From Seiridium cupressi (Eukaryota > Ascomycota > Sordariomycetes > Amphisphaeriales > Sporocadaceae), in assembly GCA_036674765.1 (NCBI GenBank), contig JARVKI010000042.1:124001-188000 (forward strand): a stretch of DNA of 64,000 nt, given 5' to 3'. A program made the translations under genes and the position numbers. Numbering within the stretch: the stretch's first letter is position 1; each line of letters starts with the position of its first letter. Positions 34,972-46,442 of this stretch are shown in pieces. Below the pieces are notes generated by a model. That model was given only the letters and a program-made list of their open reading frames with translations, did not search any database and was not told the origin of the DNA.

Positions 34972-35674
34972 GGTGACAATAGAAATATATTTTATCCCTT
35001 TTTTCTATGCTGCTTTCGAGAGGAGAAGGGTAAATGACCAACGGCAGTCGAGTTGGCGCTGCGATCGGAACAGTGTTGGCGGGATCTCTGCTAAGCTGGA
35101 ACTCAATATTTATAAGATAGCTGGTGATAAATGTGGCGTTTGGGAAGGGACTCCGGTTACACTGGTGAGAGACCTTGGAAGGTGGGAATGCTCAGGTAGA
35201 TGCATCCTGGACAACAAGAGACGATGCTGTGGTCATTTATATCTGGCAAGAAGCGCAAGCACTTCTTTAACTCGGCAGTTTCTCGCGTGCGACTCGGGGT
35301 GAAACCCCATGGCATTGACAGGTTGCAGGCTGTGCATTGTCTGCAACAAGATGCGCGTGAAGACTTCATGTCAGCACTAACCTAGATGTGTCGGCAGGAT
35401 TCTAGACTTTCCCGACCCAACAGTCAATGCCAAGGCCTACAAGTACCGGCTTGGGGTTAGCGCAGCACCAATTTAGCGCTAATGGCCGTGAGATGACTAC
35501 AACAAAGCCGTGCCACCAAGTGCTTCGCAGCCAATCGTGCCTGGCTTCGGCATGATGTTGCTCCCGCGCAAGAGAGACCTCGTCGCCCTATTCCTCGCAA
35601 GGCGGTTGTGCTCCAACATAGACATGACGACTGACAGGCCGGCCTAGCAAAGTTCCCGCGCTTTTCGACCCTGA
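34972..35674. other. Divergent promoter region (hydrolase / regulator)
   Basis: About 700 bp shared upstream region of the dienelactone hydrolase (minus) and the Zn2Cys6 regulator (plus). No gene seen. It is a likely site for control of both. Confidence 0.5.
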
Positions 35675-38384
35675 ATGGTCGGTAGCATGTCGCGCGTGGC
35701 TGCCACAGTCTCCACTTCGAGCTCCGAGAAAAACGCGAGCTCGGCCCCGTCCTCGGGGCCAAAGATGCGCAGTTGCGTCGTATGCCGCAACCGCAAGGTC
35801 CGTTGCGACAAACTATCCCCATGTTCGAACTGCCGTCGTGCAAACATTGCATGCGTCTTTCCCGGTCCGCTGAGTGGCCGCCCACCAAGATGGGCTCGTC
35901 GCCTCGATCGCGCCACTAACTACAGCACACCGTCTGGTGTTCCCGCACCGCACGGCATCGAGACAGCCCCCGAAAAGGTTATGGACAGATTGAGGAGTCT
36001 CGAAACTCTTGTCAAGGAACTCCGCGGCCAGGTGGAACAAGAACAGGCACGCGCGGCGGCTGTCTCGGACCGTGATGAGGTTAGTCGCGAAGGTACTCTT
36101 GATGAGCGAGAGCCAGGATTCCAGAGAGACACAAACCCGGCCGAAGAAATCAGCAGCGTACAGAAAAAGTTCGGCAGACTAGTCGTCCAGGATTCAAATC
36201 GCAACCGCTATATCAGTAGCGGCTTTTGGTCCCAGGTCAGCGACGAGGTAAGGCGGGCTTGATCTGGTCATACATTCGGACCGAACCGAGCCGCTTGCTA
36301 AGTGCTATCGCAGCTTGATGGGCTGGAAGTTCACTCCCGCAATCTGGCGGGAGAGCTTTCGGACAGTTCAGAGGAGGAGGGATCCTCTGAGAGGAGCCTT
36401 CCTACGACGATGCGGCATGGATTCCTGTTTGGGCACCAGTTGCGCCCTTCAGTACCCGACCTCCATGAATTGCACCCGTTGCCTTCGCAGACCCCATTCC
36501 TCCTTAATGTATTTTCTGAGAATGTCAACTTTATTATCCAAGCCGTCCACATGCCAACCATTGTCAACATGAGTCGGAACTTGCACAGGGATAACACCAC
36601 ACATCTCACAATAGCCGAGGAAGCCTTGTTATTCTCAATGTATTATGCTGCTATTGCCTCTATGGAAGAGGACGATGTGAGTTTCCATTGGTTGATACAA
36701 AGTGGCGACTCAAGCCCGTTGTTGAGCAGCCAACTAACGTATTTCTTCCGGTAAGGTGATAATGAACTTTGGAGATACCAAGGCCGAATTAAGCCACAGG
36801 TACCGAATCGGCCTGGAGTGTGCTCTTGCGAAAGCTGATTTTTTGAACCGCCCTGACATAGTCTTGGTCCAAGCATTTGGCATCTTCCTTTGTCTTCTTC
36901 GCCGGCACGATAGCCCCCGTTATGTGTGGATGATGACTGGGCTTTTGATCCGAATGGCCCAGTACCTTGGGCTGCAGCGCGATGGCGCCCAGCTGGGGCA
37001 TCTCACTCCATACGAAGTTGAAGTAAGGCGGAAAGTGTGGTGGGGAATATGCCTTCTGGATCTGAGAGCATCAGAGGATCAAGGGACGGACCTGACCATC
37101 GCGAGTGGTAGCTTCGACACAAGGATTCCGTCAAATTTCAACGATGAGGACATCAGTCCGGACTCGAAGCAAATGCCCCAGGAACGCGATGGCGTGACAG
37201 ACGCGACGTTTGCGCGCATCAATGCCGGGACCTCCGAAATAGTGAAGCAGATGATGACGCGGGGGTTGATGGACGGCGTTGCTGGGTTTGAAGCGCAAAA
37301 CCGCCTGCTAAATGACATTTATCGGCAATACGAACGGGAGTATTTGCAGTACGCGTCAGAATCGACGTCAATACTTTGTTGGGTTGCGGTTACCATTGCA
37401 CGGCTTGTCATGGCCAAGATGACCCTTATCGTGTTTATGCCCGCTGTCTTTTCTTCTGGCAAAGACGATATCACGGACGAACTTAGGACCAAGTTTCTCA
37501 TCTCGGCAATCGAGGTGGCAGAGTACAACCACGAGCTAAATTCCGAACCAGCCTGTCGCCAGTGGCGCTGGGTGTTTCAGACATACACCCATTGGTATGC
37601 TATTGTATATCTTTTGATTGAGATCACCCGGCGCCCTTGGTCGCCCATCGCCGAACGGGGTTGGATAGCACTTCACAGCAGGTGGCTAATTCCTGCTCAG
37701 ACCGACTTGGACAAGACCCTGCGTATCTGGGTTCCGCTGAAAAAGTTGATGTACAAGGCGCGCAAACATCGCGATGCTGAGGTCGAGCGATTGCGGACTG
37801 ATCGGCGGGTTGCTGCCAGGCTAGAGTTGGAGAATCAAGACGTTGCCTTGCCGTCAAGTTCCGGGCCCTTTCCACCCAGCTCCAGTGTTGATCATTTCCG
37901 CCAGATATGGCGTCAGCTTGTGGGCTTATCGGACCAGCCCGGAAGTGAGACCCAAAGATCTGGAATTCTCAGCACAGCGCCTACCGAGCCGTTGGCTTAT
38001 ATACCTTATGAGAGTCAGCTACCAGCGAAGTCAAGCTCTACGCGTGATACAGGCGGTTTGAGCTCCAACATGCCATCTGAGCCAGCAGGTCCAGGTGCGA
38101 GCGCAAAGCAGGTCACGACAAGCAGTGCCAACGAGACTAGCATGAATCCGACAGTCAACTTGCCACAGGCATCCTTGGTCGCCCTGCCTCCAGAGTGGTC
38201 CGAGGGTGGCGTCAACGAACCTGGCTTCGCTCCATGGCTATGGGGTGATTTTGATCCTTCGGTGAATCTGTTTTCGAACCTAGATGTAGTCCTTGCTGGT
38301 AATGATATGGACTTAGATAGCGAGACCATGTGGTATAACTGGGTACAAACTGCTACTGGCATGGAGAAAGACGCAAGGACTTAG
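35675..38384 (+). CDS. Zn2Cys6 fungal transcription factor, 854 aa
   Basis: Three exons: 35675-36247, 36314-36676 and 36756-38384. Near residue 32 is a complete binuclear cluster, C-x2-C-x6-C-x5-C-x2-C-x6-C (CVVCRNRKVRC...CSNC). A Pro/basic linker and a short coiled coil (LRSLETLVKELRGQVEQEQ) for dimerisation follow. The middle region is the fungal-specific transcription-factor domain, with the diagnostic RMAQYLGLQRDG and RRKVWWGICLLD segments. The C-terminus is Ser/Pro-rich and acidic, a likely activation region. It acts in the nucleus. Its position among two hydrolases, an oxygenase-like gene and a transporter suggests a pathway-specific regulator. A second in-frame ATG at 35687 is an equally possible start. 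Confidence 0.93.
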
Positions 38385-39226
38385 ATCGCTCTGACAGAAC
38401 CGCAGTCGTTGAGGTTGCTTTCACAGGATGATTGAATGCATGATCCAATGGATAGTCGATACCACTCGACTCTGCTGAATTTATCTGCCCTGCTAGGACA
38501 CTTGTTGTTGCGGTCACCTGTCTGATATTAACCAGACACTCCACGAGCCCACGTTGGATGATCCGCATGTCCATCTTGATTGATGCCGTTGTTGATATTC
38601 CCGTGATGATCGTTTGACCCTCGTGACTTCTCGCTTATAGAAAATCCAGCCTCTCAAAAGCCCCTAGTTTAGCCTCCCGAAAATGTGAAAAGTCCCAGAT
38701 AAGCGCATTACTAGGTGTACGATTCCACATTAGGCTTGTAGAAGCCTTCGGCGATTCCCCGATCTTGTGCTTCATCTTAGACATCGCCATAGCCATAACC
38801 TGTCTCTTTAAGCTCTTAAACATATTGAATACAATGAAGTGCTCAGCTTAAGTTAGAAACCAAACATTTCGTCCAGACCAGTTGACGTCACCTTGGCTTG
38901 TAAGCTGTGGTTGGCGCCTGGTGCACTACAGCATGCACTACAGCATCTACAAGTGTAACAGAGAAATAAGTACGATGGTTGCCGGTGGTACTTTATTATG
39001 ATTGAATACATACTTGGATCTGTATCACGGATAGGCTAACGGCTAATAGTGCATTCTGTGAATAAGTAATTCCATGATTAAAAACCTATCTAGCATCCAC
39101 ACGTTTAAGGAACCTGTAAACTGGATCTTTTGAGAAGAATTGCAATCCGTGGCAGAATTTGCCCGGTATGAATGAGATGATCCAGCTTTGGAGATTTTAA
39201 TTCGTATCGGACAAACCCGACTCTTC
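38385..39226. other. Convergent spacer
   Basis: Between the stop of the Zn2Cys6 gene (plus) and the stop of the oxygenase-like gene (minus). A minus-strand frame at 38635-38823 (62 aa) is short and unrecognised. No other signal. Confidence 0.5.
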
Positions 39227-40391
39227 TCAAACGTCGGCCAGATATTCTCCAAATACATTGGGAGGAAGGTCCTGGCCAATGTAATTAGGCACGCGTTCGA
39301 ACATCTCCCACGACATATGCTTCAGCAGGTTTATTTGGTCCTTGACCCAAGACTCGACCTTTTCACGGTCTGCGGTCTCGCCCTCTTCATTTCTTTCCTC
39401 AATCCACTTCATTGCAACGTTGCAACGTTCGCGCATGCGTGTGAGCTTCTGGATCATAATTGTGTTCCGCGCCTTAATGATACTTTCACATTTCGGGTTG
39501 AAACTTCTGAGCGAGGTAGCCGTATCGTCCGCGTTCGGGTCGTTGAAGCAATAGCTGTTAACCAGGCTCAGGCGCTCACCACAGTTCTGCACTCGCACTG
39601 CCGAGTGCAGGAGATAGCCGCCAGTCATCATGACGGCACCGCCAACGGAGGCACCACGAACTTTAACAATCTGGCCATTGCCCATCTTGATGACGGTATC
39701 TCCGCCCAGCATTGTGGAAGTATCGCTCAACATCAACACGAGGACTACTGGGGTCATGTCCTTGTGCCACATGTCCAGGATCTCTTCCTCCTCGACGCTC
39801 CCCACGGCGTCCTTTGGTTTCATTGGCATTTCCGGCAACTCGTACGGGCTAGTCACACCGCCTTCGCCCAGCTGAACGTTGATATAACCCAGAGCTACTT
39901 CGCCAATTTGGAGCCTCAGGGCATGGCCATATGCACTATTCACGGCCGCCTGGGTTATTGGGTGGGTCATTGCTTGTTTTATGAAGACACCATCCTACGC
40001 AGATGGTCAGCATATGTCTTCCGCGGATGGCGATCGTGCGAAGATTTACCCCTTTGACGTTGCCATATCCGCGAATTATGGTATAGTCCTTTTCACCGTA
40101 AGTCTTCATGTACTTGTCAAGAAACTCGCGGCGGAAGGCCTCCCGTCGAATCATGCGGATGCCCTCGTCAGAGAACAGCTGGAAGGGTTCAGTAAAACAC
40201 ATGTCAGGGCAGCCCTTTGGCACCGGCAAGCCCATCTCTGTGAACGTATGACGAGCGCTCGGTGCATGATAGCTCAAATGAATAGCAGGGTCGAAATCGG
40301 GGATGGGTAGGTTTGCCTCAGCGCGCATGTCCGTGATCGTGGTTTCTGGTTCCCGAAAAGGGCTCGGGAAATATGTCTCAACAGCAGTCAT
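39227..40391 (-). CDS. 2OG-Fe(II)-oxygenase-like fungal protein, 369 aa
   Basis: Two exons, 40391-40050 and 39994-39227, with a 55-nt intron whose removal gives NVKGDGVFIKQAMTHPITQAAVN in frame. The second half carries an oxygenase-type core: GYINVQLG, WHKDMTPVVLVLMLSD (His-x-Asp at about 190-192), GGDTVI, and a later His in YLLHSAVR that could complete an iron facial triad. A charged helix follows. No signal peptide. This resembles a fungal family of Fe(II)/2-oxoglutarate-type proteins common near secondary-metabolism or catabolic genes; the exact reaction is unknown. ATG 40391 was preferred over 40439 because the upstream segment is hydrophobic and atypical. Confidence 0.75.
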
Positions 40392-41690
40392 TTTGACGCT
40401 CAGAATTATCACAACCCTGCAGAAAGGCTCTCTGATCACAAAAACAATAATAATCTTCCTTAATTTTAAAGAAAGCAGAGAGGGCGGTCAAAACAAGCGT
40501 TTGTAGAGATTCCTTATCTGGAGGAGCTTCGGATTGATCTGCGGCAGCGTGCTCTCCGGAATCACTCGTGATCGGTTTTGTGTCCAAGTCTGCTACATTA
40601 TGTAGTTTGCATAGCTAAATTAGTTGGCTCTGGACCGTCGTTCTGGACCGAGATCGGCTTTGCCATCCTCCTCCGTGACTGGATTTATCGGGCAGCTCAG
40701 CCACGCCATTGGATGTCCTAATCGTTTACTATGTCCTGAGATGGGATATCTTTCCAGGCGTACAGGATGAAATATTGCGATGACCCAACAACTACAGAGT
40801 AGGTCGAAACGTCATATGATCGAGCCATCAAACTCCCACACAGCAGTGGCCGGATATGAATACCTGTCACGCCACTTCAGGCATCATGCATGTACGGCAC
40901 CCCTTGGGACAAAACGTCCGTGGTTACGTAATCGAGCTAGCCTGGACGGGATGCTTTTACCCGTTTTGTTGACCAGACAACCTGGAGGTAACTTATCCTC
41001 TGGACTGTATTGCGCTGAGCTTCGGTAATGGTCACGCTGCAATTTTCTATTTACGGAATAGTTTGACCCACACCAGCGCCTAACTTAAGTGATGACATGG
41101 GTGCAGGTCCTTATAGGAGAGGCGGGGAAGACACGGGGGCTGTTAAGACCCCGCATGGCGCTGCAGGTTTGTAATGTGGTGGATGCAAGACGCTCCCGAG
41201 AAGAACTGGGACTACCAGTCCAGATAGCGAATTCGATTGGGAGTGCAGAGAATTCGCTAAAATTGGGAAAGCTCCTTTGTGTTTCCCAGTTCCGATACGA
41301 TAAAAAGTCTCTGTGGGTTTCTGTCACTAGCCATTAACACAACTTGCTTGCGTTTTCTTTATATCTAGTCCTCATATTAGAGCGCCGAGCCAATATACCA
41401 ATATATAAGAACCTGCTACGATACAGTTAGTATATGAGCTTCACGTGATCAAGTGATGGATGGCGTTGTCCTGATTGAGATGGTCTGAATTTGACGTCAT
41501 TGTTGCTTTTTCATGCTTTGTGAGCAAGGGGTTCATGTTACGTTGCTCTTGCAACAATTCCATGCCATTGTATCGCGGCAGTAAATCGCTTTCTGATTCC
41601 ACAGATGTGGGGTTTCTTTCACCCCACCCCCCGAATCATATTGGTATGTCCAATGTCAACGATGCCGTCAAGCTAAACACCACAACCCTT
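40392..41690. other. Spacer upstream of oxygenase-like gene
   Basis: About 1.3 kb between the oxygenase-like start and the 3' end of the broken transporter. Overlapping short frames only; none supported. Confidence 0.5.
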
Positions 41691-43565
41691 CTACACGCTG
41701 CGATGACCATATGGCTCGAATGGGAACGAGGACGAGACGATTGTCATCACAATGAACAGAGCTGCACACAGGTAGAGAGGAGCCGCTGAAGTAGTGTCCG
41801 CCTCCGTTGGGATGACTGCAGACATAATTCCCATTATTCTGTTGCAAGCAACAGCTATGCTATTTCCAGTGGCGCGATGAGGATTGGGCAACACTTCAGG
41901 CGTATATGCGTAGAGAGTTCCGGAATAGATGTTCAGGCAGAATGCGATCAAGCAAGTGAATACGAGATCCTGAACTGAAGTCTGCACTGAAGTGTAAGCA
42001 AAGAAAAAGGCCATGGTGGCCAGCGCGCCAATAGCCATCGTGTAACTTCAGCCGAGCTTTGTGTTACACATAAAGCCTGCGACGATAGGCCCGGGAATGC
42101 CGCTAATATTTGTTATAGCGTAGTTACGCCATGTTTCGAACACTGAACGCGCGAAGACAGCTCCCTTATTATTCAAATAAGTCCTGCAAAACTGTTAATA
42201 TGTTCTACAAGTTAAGGTTTCGCGGGCAAGATTTTCTAATCCGCCCCTTGACAACCTTGGGTTTGACTTACGGTAAGAAAACGTATAACAAAGGATACGC
42301 TAGACCAATTAATGTCCAGGACAAAATGATACCGGATGTCGAAACTCTCATCTTTCTGGAAGAAAATAGTCCTCGGAGATGAATCATGGCCTCACCGACT
42401 GAAAACATGTTGCCAGCATGAGCAGACGTGACAGATCCGCAGGATTGCAGAATTTCTGTTGTAATAGAGCATGGGCGGCTGTACCTCTTAGCAAGTTGCT
42501 GGAATGTTTTGACCAGTTCCTCTTCTTTGCCGACTCCTAGCAAGTATTTCGGCGTCTCACGCAGTCGGATCACAGTGATTCGAAGCACCGACAGGACGAA
42601 GACAAGAGAACCGCCAGTAAACATGACGTACCGCCAACCCAAGTTGTTATCGCGTGTGCAGGTCGCAACGTCGGCGCAGTTCCACTTCTCGGGGACCAGG
42701 AAACCCCAAGCGATAAAGTCCGTAATGGCTTGACCGAAACCCCACCAGCAGGCGAGCAGCGTCAAGAGCCATTGCTTGTTGCTCGGAAGATATTCGAGTA
42801 GAACTGCCGTGTCCATGATGAGGTTGCCTCCTGCTCCAAAACTGAGCAGCGCAACGAAGAAGCCGAGGGATGCCCAACTGGGCATAGCTCCAGCTATGAT
42901 GCAACTAATGGAGCAGATAAAGAGGGATGTGTTGAAGGCAATTTTGCGACCGATAATATCAGCGCCAAAACCCCAGAAGATGGCACCGGCCAACATTCCC
43001 ACATATGTGGCAATCGTAAGACCTTTGGCATATCCAACCTGGCCGAATTCCATGAAAGTTTGCACGGCGATTATTGATTGGAACAGGGTGATCATGGAGC
43101 CTACTGCATAGTTTAAGATTACGCACAAATTAGTAAAGTCGGAGTTTTGGAAAGGCTGACTGCAAGAGTGATAATTGCGAAACATTCACGAACCCAAAAC
43201 CAGTGAGACAGAACAGTTTTAAATGATAATTCGTCCAGCCAATCTAGTCAATCGCCTGCACAAATTGGTAGTTAGAATTATGTTGTTTGCAGTGCATCTC
43301 GAGGAGAAAGGGAGGTGTGTTATATATGCCACATATGTCTTACATTGTTTATAAGATGCATCTTCAAGTTAAGAGCTGGATCCAATGAGTTGACAAACAA
43401 GATATCGTCACCATCAGCAGCGATAACCTGAGCTCTAGCGAGGTCTGAGCATATCAAGGCGCCTGGCGCATCAACACCGTGCTGAGCTTCAAGCTTTGCA
43501 AAGTATTTGGATTGCTGCTCAAGGAACGTCCCGTTCGGACTCTCTGGCTTCATTTCATGAGACAT
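41691..43565 (-). pseudogene. Broken MFS transporter (SVOP/sugar-type)
   Basis: A nearly complete major-facilitator gene. The N-terminal exon (43565-43344) ends LKMHLINN; an 88-nt intron (43256-43343) leads to AID-stop-IGWTNYHLKLF, with a TAG at 43244-43246. A further junction near 43090-43200 does not join cleanly in frame. Then come hydrophobic helices including GFGADIIGRK and RVSTSGIILSW up to YVFLP. An 88-nt intron continues as TYLNNKGAVF...GFMCNTKLG-stop-SYTMAIGALATM, with a TGA at 42048-42050 where relatives have a charged residue (Arg-type). The C-terminus (YAYTPEVLP, GNSIAVACNRIMG) is intact. At least two premature stops make function unlikely unless they are sequencing errors. An intact version would import or export a small solute for the neighbouring catabolic genes. 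Confidence 0.8.
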
Positions 43566-43913
43566 GGTGTGTGGGTGAAACTGCGATGCTCCCATGTCAT
43601 TCGACAGGATGCAAACCTATCAGAGTTGAGCTTTTCAATTAAGGAAATAGTACTCCAATATAAGAGTTCCCGGTGAGAAGGGCGATTGGATTACATCACC
43701 GTAGATACAGTACCTGTTAGGTCTGTTATCTACAGAGGGGGTCGGTTTGCCTGATCAGGAAAGATGGAGCCGTCTTATCAAGTATGCTTTCAAATACAGA
43801 AATAGCGCACGTGTATGCGACCCAGTCCTGGGGCTCCCAAAAGCTGGGGTGGTCCGAAGAGATCCACGGCACGGAAATCAAAATCCCGAGTGGATAAGCA
43901 ACGAATCATCCTG

Positions 43914-43956
43914 AAAAAGAAAAAAAAAAAGAAAAAAAAAAAAAGAAAAAAAAAAA
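43914..43956 (+). repeat. Poly-A/AG low-complexity tract
   Basis: Runs of 5-13 A interrupted by single G over about 43 bp. It could be a nucleosome-depleting tract or the worn tail of a retro-inserted sequence; no flanking target duplication was found. Confidence 0.85.
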
Positions 43957-44464
43957 CCGAGGAATGAGGCAGTCTCCATAAATAAGCAGCAACTGATAGT
44001 CACTACCGAAGAGCTTGATAACGGGCGTAAAGACTTCGTACCCCTACCGCATATCTTATCGGGGACTTGGGCTCCAATTGGCAAGCGTATGTAATTGAGC
44101 CACTTATTAGTGCTTATAACATTATGATACTTGACAGGGGTAGGTGGGGGGATATAATGGGATACGGTACAAACTCTTAACATCTATTACCCGCACTGTG
44201 TGGTGCAGTGGTTTTTATACCACCTGACAGGTACAAAGTTTTTGGCACATATTGTGCCTTATCGCAGTGGATGTAGACACCTCCTGATGAGTTGGATTGC
44301 TGGACGTTGATATGCGAGGTCGAGTATCTGAATTGTGAAAAGACTCAGCGTCCATCAAGACGTACCGTATTGAATCCCGCAGAGATTGATTTCGTACCAG
44401 GCAATTCTCTCATATTATAAAACAAACACCTCGTCTTATAGAGACAGGGAAATGTGTTGCTGGC

Positions 44465-44498
44465 TTTACTTCAGCTTTCCCTATATAGCTGAAGTAAA
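44465..44498. repeat. Perfect 12-bp inverted repeat (hairpin)
   Basis: Arms TTTACTTCAGCT (44465-44476) and AGCTGAAGTAAA (44487-44498) around a 10-nt loop, about 380-415 bp upstream of the F-box gene. It may be a dyad for a dimeric regulator or a remnant of a small foldback element. Confidence 0.8.
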
Positions 44499-44891
44499 TG
44501 AATTGTTCGATCTAACTGCCTAACTGCGCCGGTCGCATATTGTACCTAACGCGGCCAGTTGTTAGTTTTAGGTCACGTGATTCAAGGCCCGTCTACCGCT
44601 GTGACAGCACAATGTATCGAGCTTTCTCCCGTGGTAGACAAACCTTGAACTGAGCAACTTTTAAAACTTTAAACCTCAAGCTTACGAATAAAAAGGCCCA
44701 CACCCTCTCCCTGTAATCCGGCTGTTTTGCACGGCGTTCACACCGCATTGCTACCTGAAAAATTAGATCACGGCAGCTCTACAATTTGAAGCATCACCGC
44801 TCCTAGCCAGAGAGTTTCAACAAAACGGCCCCTTGTCCGCGAATATCAACAAATAAACGCATAGAGTTGTATTGACATAGTGTATCTTACC

Positions 44892-46442
44892 ATGGTTGGT
44901 TGGAACTCTTTACCCAATGAGCTGAGGCTCATCATACTCAACGACCTGTTCGCCTCTGAAGTACCATCCTTCCACAGGACGCGCACTTTCCGCCGCAGAT
45001 ATCATCAATCTTCATACGCTGCAGTGTCACGGCAACTCCAATGGTATTTCGAGAGGAAAAACTTTGAGTGCCTCCAAATACGACAAGCAGATCTACAAGA
45101 CTTTGGTAGGATAATGACAGAAGAGCGGAGACTTGCATTGCGCACCCTGTGGCTTTGCGTTGAATTCACACCTTATACATGCGACAAATGCCATTCCGAA
45201 GAAACAAACGAAGAAGCTGCGGCAAACAACGTCACATTTACTCATGCGCTGTGGAATCTATTCACCACATTGAGCGAATGGACAGCTACGGATGGGACCG
45301 ACACAAAGTGTCCGCGGCTAACATTAGCCCTGAGTGCCTACTCACCAAGTGACAAAGACCATCATTTCCGGGATCACCGCTTCGATGATAATTGCTCAAT
45401 GTTTTTCTGGGACGATCCAACCGTTCATCATGATCCAGCACATGGTTGGTACTCAGGGACACAGGTCTTGCCTTCCCAGGCTTCGAGGTTGAGGCTGCTT
45501 GGAAAGCCCCTCCACTTCGACTTCGCCCAAATGGAAACGGATACGAGAAACCTACCGGAAATACGTTTCGTTCATACACTGCGGATACCTCGTCAATTCT
45601 ACCGACAAATTCCAGAGTTAGATATCATTCTCAAGAGCCTTCCGAGACTACAAACGTTTCAATATGAGCCATGGAAAGAAGTAACAAGCGAACGAGACTG
45701 GGAGTGTGTAAAAGGGCTCGGGAAGCTATTGGCAGCACTACCAACATCCTTGAAAAGATTATCTGTCTATCAAGGTTTAAGTGAGAGTATCAATCAGGAG
45801 ATCAAGTATGATTCCAGTGTTCTCACTGCTTTCTGGCTGAGTTCTCCAAGACTAAGTCTTTGGGAGCTCAATGCATCTTTCATCACCGAGACAGAAGATT
45901 TCTTTCGACCATTTGATACAAGATACCGACCCAAGGAGTCTGTTTATAGTGATCCCAGATGTGTGGCTTCATGGCGGGAGTTGAGGGTTCTTACGATGAC
46001 CACAAGGCTCCTCGGTCCACGAAGACACGGACAAGGACAGGAGCTCGATCGTTTTCTGAGAGCCGCTGCAGCAGCTGTCTTGCGTATGCCAAAGCTCAAT
46101 ATTCTGGAATTGTGGTACGGCCGTCGTCAAGAAGGCCGCATCTTTCGCTATACGCGTACTCCGGCGGAAATTCTTATCGAATGGCGAGATATGGACAACA
46201 CACCGGCATCCCTCAGTTCACATGTCATAAAAGCTTGGCAGAATATTGCGAAGTGTAAAAGGCGCCCTTTTCGCTTGGAATACGATACTATACAGCGGCG
46301 CCAGATCAGGTCTCGTGGGTCCATGCTTCTAGAGCTGAAGACATCTTACGCCGTTGTGAGTGAATTGTCCAGAGCGCAACTTTTGTGGGAGTCGAGGAAT
46401 TTAAGAGTTGTACGGCGCATTCCGCCACACGGAATATTATGA
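44892..46442 (+). CDS. F-box domain protein, 516 aa
   Basis: Intronless. The N-terminus GWNSLPNELRLIILNDLF is a fungal F-box, which in known members binds Skp1 so the protein can act as substrate receptor of an SCF ubiquitin ligase. The downstream layout (basic patch, SYAAVSRQLQWYFERKNF, then RTLWLCVEF...) is common in a large, fast-evolving family of mould F-box-like proteins of unknown target. There are two CxxC-like cysteines (CDKC) near residue 90. No signal peptide or membrane segment. The in-frame ATG at 44880 adds only four residues; 44892 puts Met directly before the F-box and is preferred. Confidence 0.82.
   Translation: MVGWNSLPNELRLIILNDLFASEVPSFHRTRTFRRRYHQSSYAAVSRQLQWYFERKNFECLQIRQADLQDFGRIMTEERRLALRTLWLCVEFTPYTCDKCHSEETNEEAAANNVTFTHALWNLFTTLSEWTATDGTDTKCPRLTLALSAYSPSDKDHHFRDHRFDDNCSMFFWDDPTVHHDPAHGWYSGTQVLPSQASRLRLLGKPLHFDFAQMETDTRNLPEIRFVHTLRIPRQFYRQIPELDIILKSLPRLQTFQYEPWKEVTSERDWECVKGLGKLLAALPTSLKRLSVYQGLSESINQEIKYDSSVLTAFWLSSPRLSLWELNASFITETEDFFRPFDTRYRPKESVYSDPRCVASWRELRVLTMTTRLLGPRRHGQGQELDRFLRAAAAAVLRMPKLNILELWYGRRQEGRIFRYTRTPAEILIEWRDMDNTPASLSSHVIKAWQNIAKCKRRPFRLEYDTIQRRQIRSRGSMLLELKTSYAVVSELSRAQLLWESRNLRVVRRIPPHGIL

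Larger units (their letters stand above)
43566..44879. other. Divergent spacer with A-rich tract and palindrome
   Basis: Between the broken transporter (minus) and the F-box gene (plus). It holds an A-rich tract (43914-43956) and a 12-bp perfect inverted repeat (44465-44498). No gene is seen. Confidence 0.55.

Noticed and set aside
43878..44183. 101-codon minus-strand open frame rich in Phe
   Set aside because: The Phe run is only the complement of the A-rich tract; no family features.
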